Positions 4,697 to 6,513 of a stretch of 6,513 nt of DNA are shown piece by piece (the stretch's first letter is position 1; the number at the start of each line of letters is the position of its first letter). The DNA comes from Candidatus Nitrosopumilus sp. Its GTDB lineage: Archaea > Thermoproteota > Nitrososphaeria > Nitrososphaerales > Nitrosopumilaceae. The stretch is taken from contig DRGT01000172.1 in assembly GCA_011055585.1 (NCBI GenBank), forward strand, positions 1 to 6,513, read 5' to 3'. Below the pieces are notes generated by a model. It was not told where the DNA came from, did not search any database, and saw only the letters and a list, made by a program, of their open reading frames with translations. A program made the position numbers and the translations under genes.

Positions 4697-5608
4697 ATGA
4701 CTCAGATGATTAGAACTAGCGATAAATGTCAAAGATGTGGCAAGGGTTCTATGCTCACAGACAACAATACGGGTGAGATGTTTTGTTCAAAGTGTGGATT
4801 TGTTGTCTCAGATAGAACTGAGCGGGAAGGTCCTGAATGGCGATCATTCTCAAAGGATGAACATGGAGACAGAGCGAGGACCGGAACACCAACATCGCTA
4901 GCAATGCATGACATGGGTCTTGCAACAATCATCAATCCAATAAACAAAGATGCTTCTGGCAAGCCACTTACTGCTTCAATGAAAAGTACTATTGAGCGTC
5001 TCAGAACTTGGGACAGTAGAAGTCAGGTTCATGAGCCAATTGATAGAAACTTTAGACAAGCCTTCAGCGAATTAAATCGATTAAAAGACAAGCTAGCATT
5101 ATCTAATGCTGTAATTGAAAAAACTGCATACATTTACAGAAAAGCTTTGGACAAGAGCCTTGTAAGAGGAAGATCAATTCCAGCATTGGTTGCTGCATCA
5201 CTTTATGCAGCTTGCAGAAATACGCAAACCCCTAGGACATTAACTGATGTAGCAAATGGAATCAACATCAAAAGAAAAGATGTTGCAAGATGTTACAGAT
5301 TATTACTTAGAGAATTAGATCTGAAAATGCCTGTAGTGGATCCCACTAAATGTGTTGCAAGAATTGCTAGTATTTCAAGTCTTAATGAAAAGACAAAAAG
5401 AAAGGCCCTGGAATTTTTAGATGAGGCATCTAGAATTGAGGTGTCAGCTGGAAAAGATCCGATGGGGTTTGCAGCTGCAGCTTTGTATCTTGCATGTGTT
5501 ATGTTGGGAGAAAATAAAACTCAAAAAGACATAGCACAAGCTGCTGGAGTTACAGAGGTAACAATCAGAAATCGTTACAAGGGTCTAAAAGAAGAACTCA
5601 AGCTTTAG
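4697..5608 (+). CDS. tfb: transcription initiation factor B (TFB)
   Basis: This is a 303-residue archaeal TFIIB homologue of normal length. The N-terminal zinc ribbon is C11-x2-C14-x15-C30-x2-C33, which docks on RNA polymerase. It is followed by the conserved B-reader/linker region (GPEWRSFSKDE, then RARTGTPTSLAMHDMGLAT). Two cyclin-fold repeats occupy about 98-205 and 210-303. Their signatures are GRSIPALVAASLYAACR at 158-174 and DPMGFAAAALYLACVM at 254-269. The second repeat ends in the BRE-recognising HTH (TQKDIAQAAGVTEVTIRNRY). TFB bridges TBP-bound promoters to polymerase. All four zinc ligands are present, so it should be a working initiation factor. The ATG at 4697 is preferred; M4 is a minor alternative. 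Related archaea carry several TFB genes, so this may be one of a set. It is divergent from the zinc-finger microprotein. Confidence 0.97.
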   Translation: MTQMIRTSDKCQRCGKGSMLTDNNTGEMFCSKCGFVVSDRTEREGPEWRSFSKDEHGDRARTGTPTSLAMHDMGLATIINPINKDASGKPLTASMKSTIERLRTWDSRSQVHEPIDRNFRQAFSELNRLKDKLALSNAVIEKTAYIYRKALDKSLVRGRSIPALVAASLYAACRNTQTPRTLTDVANGINIKRKDVARCYRLLLRELDLKMPVVDPTKCVARIASISSLNEKTKRKALEFLDEASRIEVSAGKDPMGFAAAALYLACVMLGENKTQKDIAQAAGVTEVTIRNRYKGLKEELKL

Positions 5609-5610
5609 AC

Positions 5611-5618
5611 TTTTTATT
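5611..5618 (+). promoter_or_regulatory. TATA-like box / T-tract between tfb and the next gene
   Basis: TTTTTATT starts three bases after the tfb stop. It is centred about 25 bases before the TTG at 5638, so it can serve as a TATA-like box for a leaderless downstream transcript. It may also act as the T-tract terminator of tfb. Confidence 0.35.
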
Positions 5619-5637
5619 CTTGAAAATTTTATAGAGT

Positions 5638-6084
5638 TTGAAATTGAATCCAAAAATTGGTGGTGCAATTACAGCTGCAATTGGTATTGTAATTTTAATT
5701 GGATTTCTTGGATTATATTTTGATGGAAACAAAACTGATGATGTTTTTCATGTAACCTTGGCAGATCCTGCCATGTACGAAAACGGAGTTTTTACAGATT
5801 CATTTGAAATTGAAGAAGGTAGTTATCAATTTGGGTTTGTTCCAAATGGGGATAGCCCTCAAACATTGACAATTTCTCTCTCAGGGCCTAATTATTATTA
5901 CATTAAAAAATTTGTACTGAACTCAGAATCTCATGAAACGGGAATTTCTCAATATTATACTTGGAGCTATACTGGAGATGAGGAGTCAACAATAGAGATT
6001 TCTTCTCAACAGATTCAGATTACAATAAATCCTCATGAAAACTATAATGGTCCAGTATCAGTTTTTTTGAAAAAGCGATCCTAA
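5638..6084 (+). CDS. membrane-anchored extracellular beta-rich protein, function unknown
   Basis: The family is not recognised. This 148-residue protein has a short basic N-terminus (KLNPK), one hydrophobic helix at about 7-27 (IGGAITAAIGIVILIGFLGL), then an external domain of about 115 residues rich in alternating hydrophobic strands. Strand-like stretches include DSFEIEEGSYQFGFVP, QTLTISLSG, KKFVLNSE, STIEISSQQIQITINP and VSVFLKKR, suggesting a beta-sandwich. It has no cysteines and no evident active site. The start is TTG (5638); the next TTG two codons on (5644) is also possible. No Shine-Dalgarno is present, and the gap to tfb is 29 bases. It most likely sits in the membrane with its C-terminus outside. 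The helix is not followed by a convincing cleavage site, so an anchor is preferred over a cleaved signal. Confidence 0.8.
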   Translation: MKLNPKIGGAITAAIGIVILIGFLGLYFDGNKTDDVFHVTLADPAMYENGVFTDSFEIEEGSYQFGFVPNGDSPQTLTISLSGPNYYYIKKFVLNSESHETGISQYYTWSYTGDEESTIEISSQQIQITINPHENYNGPVSVFLKKRS

Positions 6085-6222
6085 AAGAAAGTAAGGTGGC
6101 GTGACCCCTCTCAGCAGAACTTTGAGAGATTACCTCTCTTGTCAAGATTTTTCGCTTGACGCCTAGCTTGTTCTGCAGGACCACGCACATTTAGTCGATA
6201 GAAATTACATCCATCGGCATCA
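6085..6222 (-). ncRNA. candidate structured non-coding RNA
   Basis: The core 6095-6188 is about 52% G+C, whereas the flanks are very AT-rich. It folds into nested perfect or near-perfect stems. The outer stem pairs 6096-6103 with 6182-6188 (7 bp, one bulge). The middle stem pairs GCAGAAC 6114-6120 with GTTCTGC 6170-6176. Two inner hairpins are GAGAG/CTCTC (6124-6128 with 6134-6138) and GTCAAG/CTTGAC (6141-6146 with 6155-6160). A further hairpin, 6196-6202 with 6210-6216, is complete only as minus-strand RNA, where its one non-Watson-Crick pair is G-U (A-C on the plus strand). A minus-strand TATA-like box at 6252-6244 predicts a start near 6222, and T-rich sequence follows the last stem. It matches no tRNA, 5S, SRP or RNase P hallmark that I can see. 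A short overlapping reading frame is the main alternative. Confidence 0.5.
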
Positions 6223-6243
6223 TTTTATGTATGATTTTAAAGT

Positions 6244-6252
6244 ATTTAATAT
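6244..6252 (-). promoter_or_regulatory. TATA-like box for the candidate RNA
   Basis: The minus-strand TATTAAATA is centred 26 bases before position 6222, the expected start of the candidate structured RNA. It lies in a very AT-rich stretch, so its information content is limited. Confidence 0.4.
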
Positions 6253-6380
6253 TTAACATAAAATTTTACAAAAAATATCCGGAAAATAATGAATATTTCA
6301 TGCATAAATTAGTAAATTGTAAAATGATCCTACGATTTTCAGAATTTTTGTATGATTCAAACCAATTAATAGCATAATCA

Positions 6381-6384
6381 GGAG
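6381..6384 (+). promoter_or_regulatory. Shine-Dalgarno for the partial gene at 6394
   Basis: GGAG lies nine bases before the TTG at 6394 and only three bases before an in-frame TTG at 6388, so 6394 is the better start. The SD implies a leadered mRNA for this gene. Bases 6253-6380 are AT-rich and show no gene; several TATA-like strings occur there and I cannot choose among them. Confidence 0.55.
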
Positions 6385-6393
6385 ATTTTGCTG

Positions 6394-6513
6394 TTGAAGC
6401 CTGAAAAGAAAAAGAAGATCAAATTGATAATTTTACTTGCATCAATTTGGTTTGTTGTAACTTTACCTTTGCCATGGATTGTAAATAATCCCGATATTCC
6501 TGAATCTGCATTT
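6394..6513 (+). CDS. membrane protein N-terminus, cut by window edge
   Basis: Forty codons are open to the edge, starting at TTG. The peptide has a lysine-rich cytoplasmic start (KPEKKKKIK) and then a transmembrane helix, LIILLASIWFVVTLPLPWIV, followed by NNPDIPESAF. The N-terminus should be inside by the positive-inside rule. The pattern of Pro and Asn after the helix loosely recalls small DUF3311-type proteins that accompany sodium:solute symporters, but too little is present to claim this. The preceding SD and the absence of stops make a real gene likely. Confidence 0.65.
   Translation, partial: MKPEKKKKIKLIILLASIWFVVTLPLPWIVNNPDIPESAF

Noticed and set aside
4729..4962. Minus-strand open frame of 77 residues
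   Set aside because: Antisense to the TFB zinc ribbon and linker. TFB identity is certain, so this is a shadow.
6020..6190. Minus-strand open frame of 56 residues from an ATG at 6190
   Set aside because: It runs about 65 bases antisense into the membrane-anchored protein gene. Its sequence shows no domain pattern, and the ATG is not at the predicted transcription start.
6191..6223. Ten-codon leaderless peptide MMPMDVISID at the predicted start of the candidate RNA
   Set aside because: Too short to support as a gene. It probably reflects chance ATGs in the RNA 5' region.
1..6513. CRISPR array, insertion sequence, tRNA or rRNA gene
   Set aside because: No regularly spaced repeats outside coding DNA, no transposase, no terminal inverted repeats, and no TTCRA-type T-loop or rRNA core sequence seen on either strand.

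Overview
The window is AT-rich (roughly one-third G+C) and reads as chromosome of an ammonia-oxidising-type archaeon of the Nitrososphaerota (Thaumarchaeota, Nitrosopumilus/Nitrosarchaeum-like). The evidence is an archaeal transcription factor B, an ESCRT-III/CdvB cell-division protein, archaeal HTH_45-type and membrane-anchored winged-helix regulators, frequent TTG/GTG starts, and TATA-like boxes about 25-30 nt before start codons, as expected for leaderless mRNAs. This assignment is an inference from protein families, not from a marker gene search.

Layout. Bases 1-955 (minus) hold the start of folE (GTP cyclohydrolase I, cut by the window edge) and complete queE, two steps of the 7-deazaguanine route to archaeosine in tRNA. 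A small two-helix membrane protein follows (1015-1209, minus). Bases 1287-2935 (minus) form a tight three-gene cassette: a small winged-helix regulator, a membrane-spanning winged-helix regulator with an external domain, and a secreted FN3-like protein whose TTG start overlaps the preceding stop codon and has a strong internal Shine-Dalgarno. The divergent region 2936-3112 carries promoters for both sides, a tandem 12-bp repeat and an A/T dyad. Rightward from 3113 is an acidic, coiled-coil protein built of five exact-length 21-residue repeats; it converges on a CdvB/ESCRT-III paralogue (3727-4371, minus).

Bases 4381-4696 contain a 34-residue C2H2 zinc-finger microprotein gene (4477-4581, minus) with its own TATA box and terminator. 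It is divergent from tfb (4697-5608, plus). A membrane-anchored beta-rich protein (5638-6084, plus) follows. The 309-base stretch 6085-6393 is not empty: 6095-6188 is about 52% G+C, forms nested inverted repeats and has a TATA-like box upstream on the minus strand, so I propose a structured non-coding RNA. A competing short reading frame there lacks a usable start. The window ends in the N-terminus of another membrane protein (6394 onward, plus).

The best candidates for something undescribed are the structured RNA at 6085-6222, the zinc-finger microprotein beside tfb, the 21-residue-repeat coiled-coil protein next to CdvB, and the three-gene membrane-signalling cassette with its possible operator repeats.
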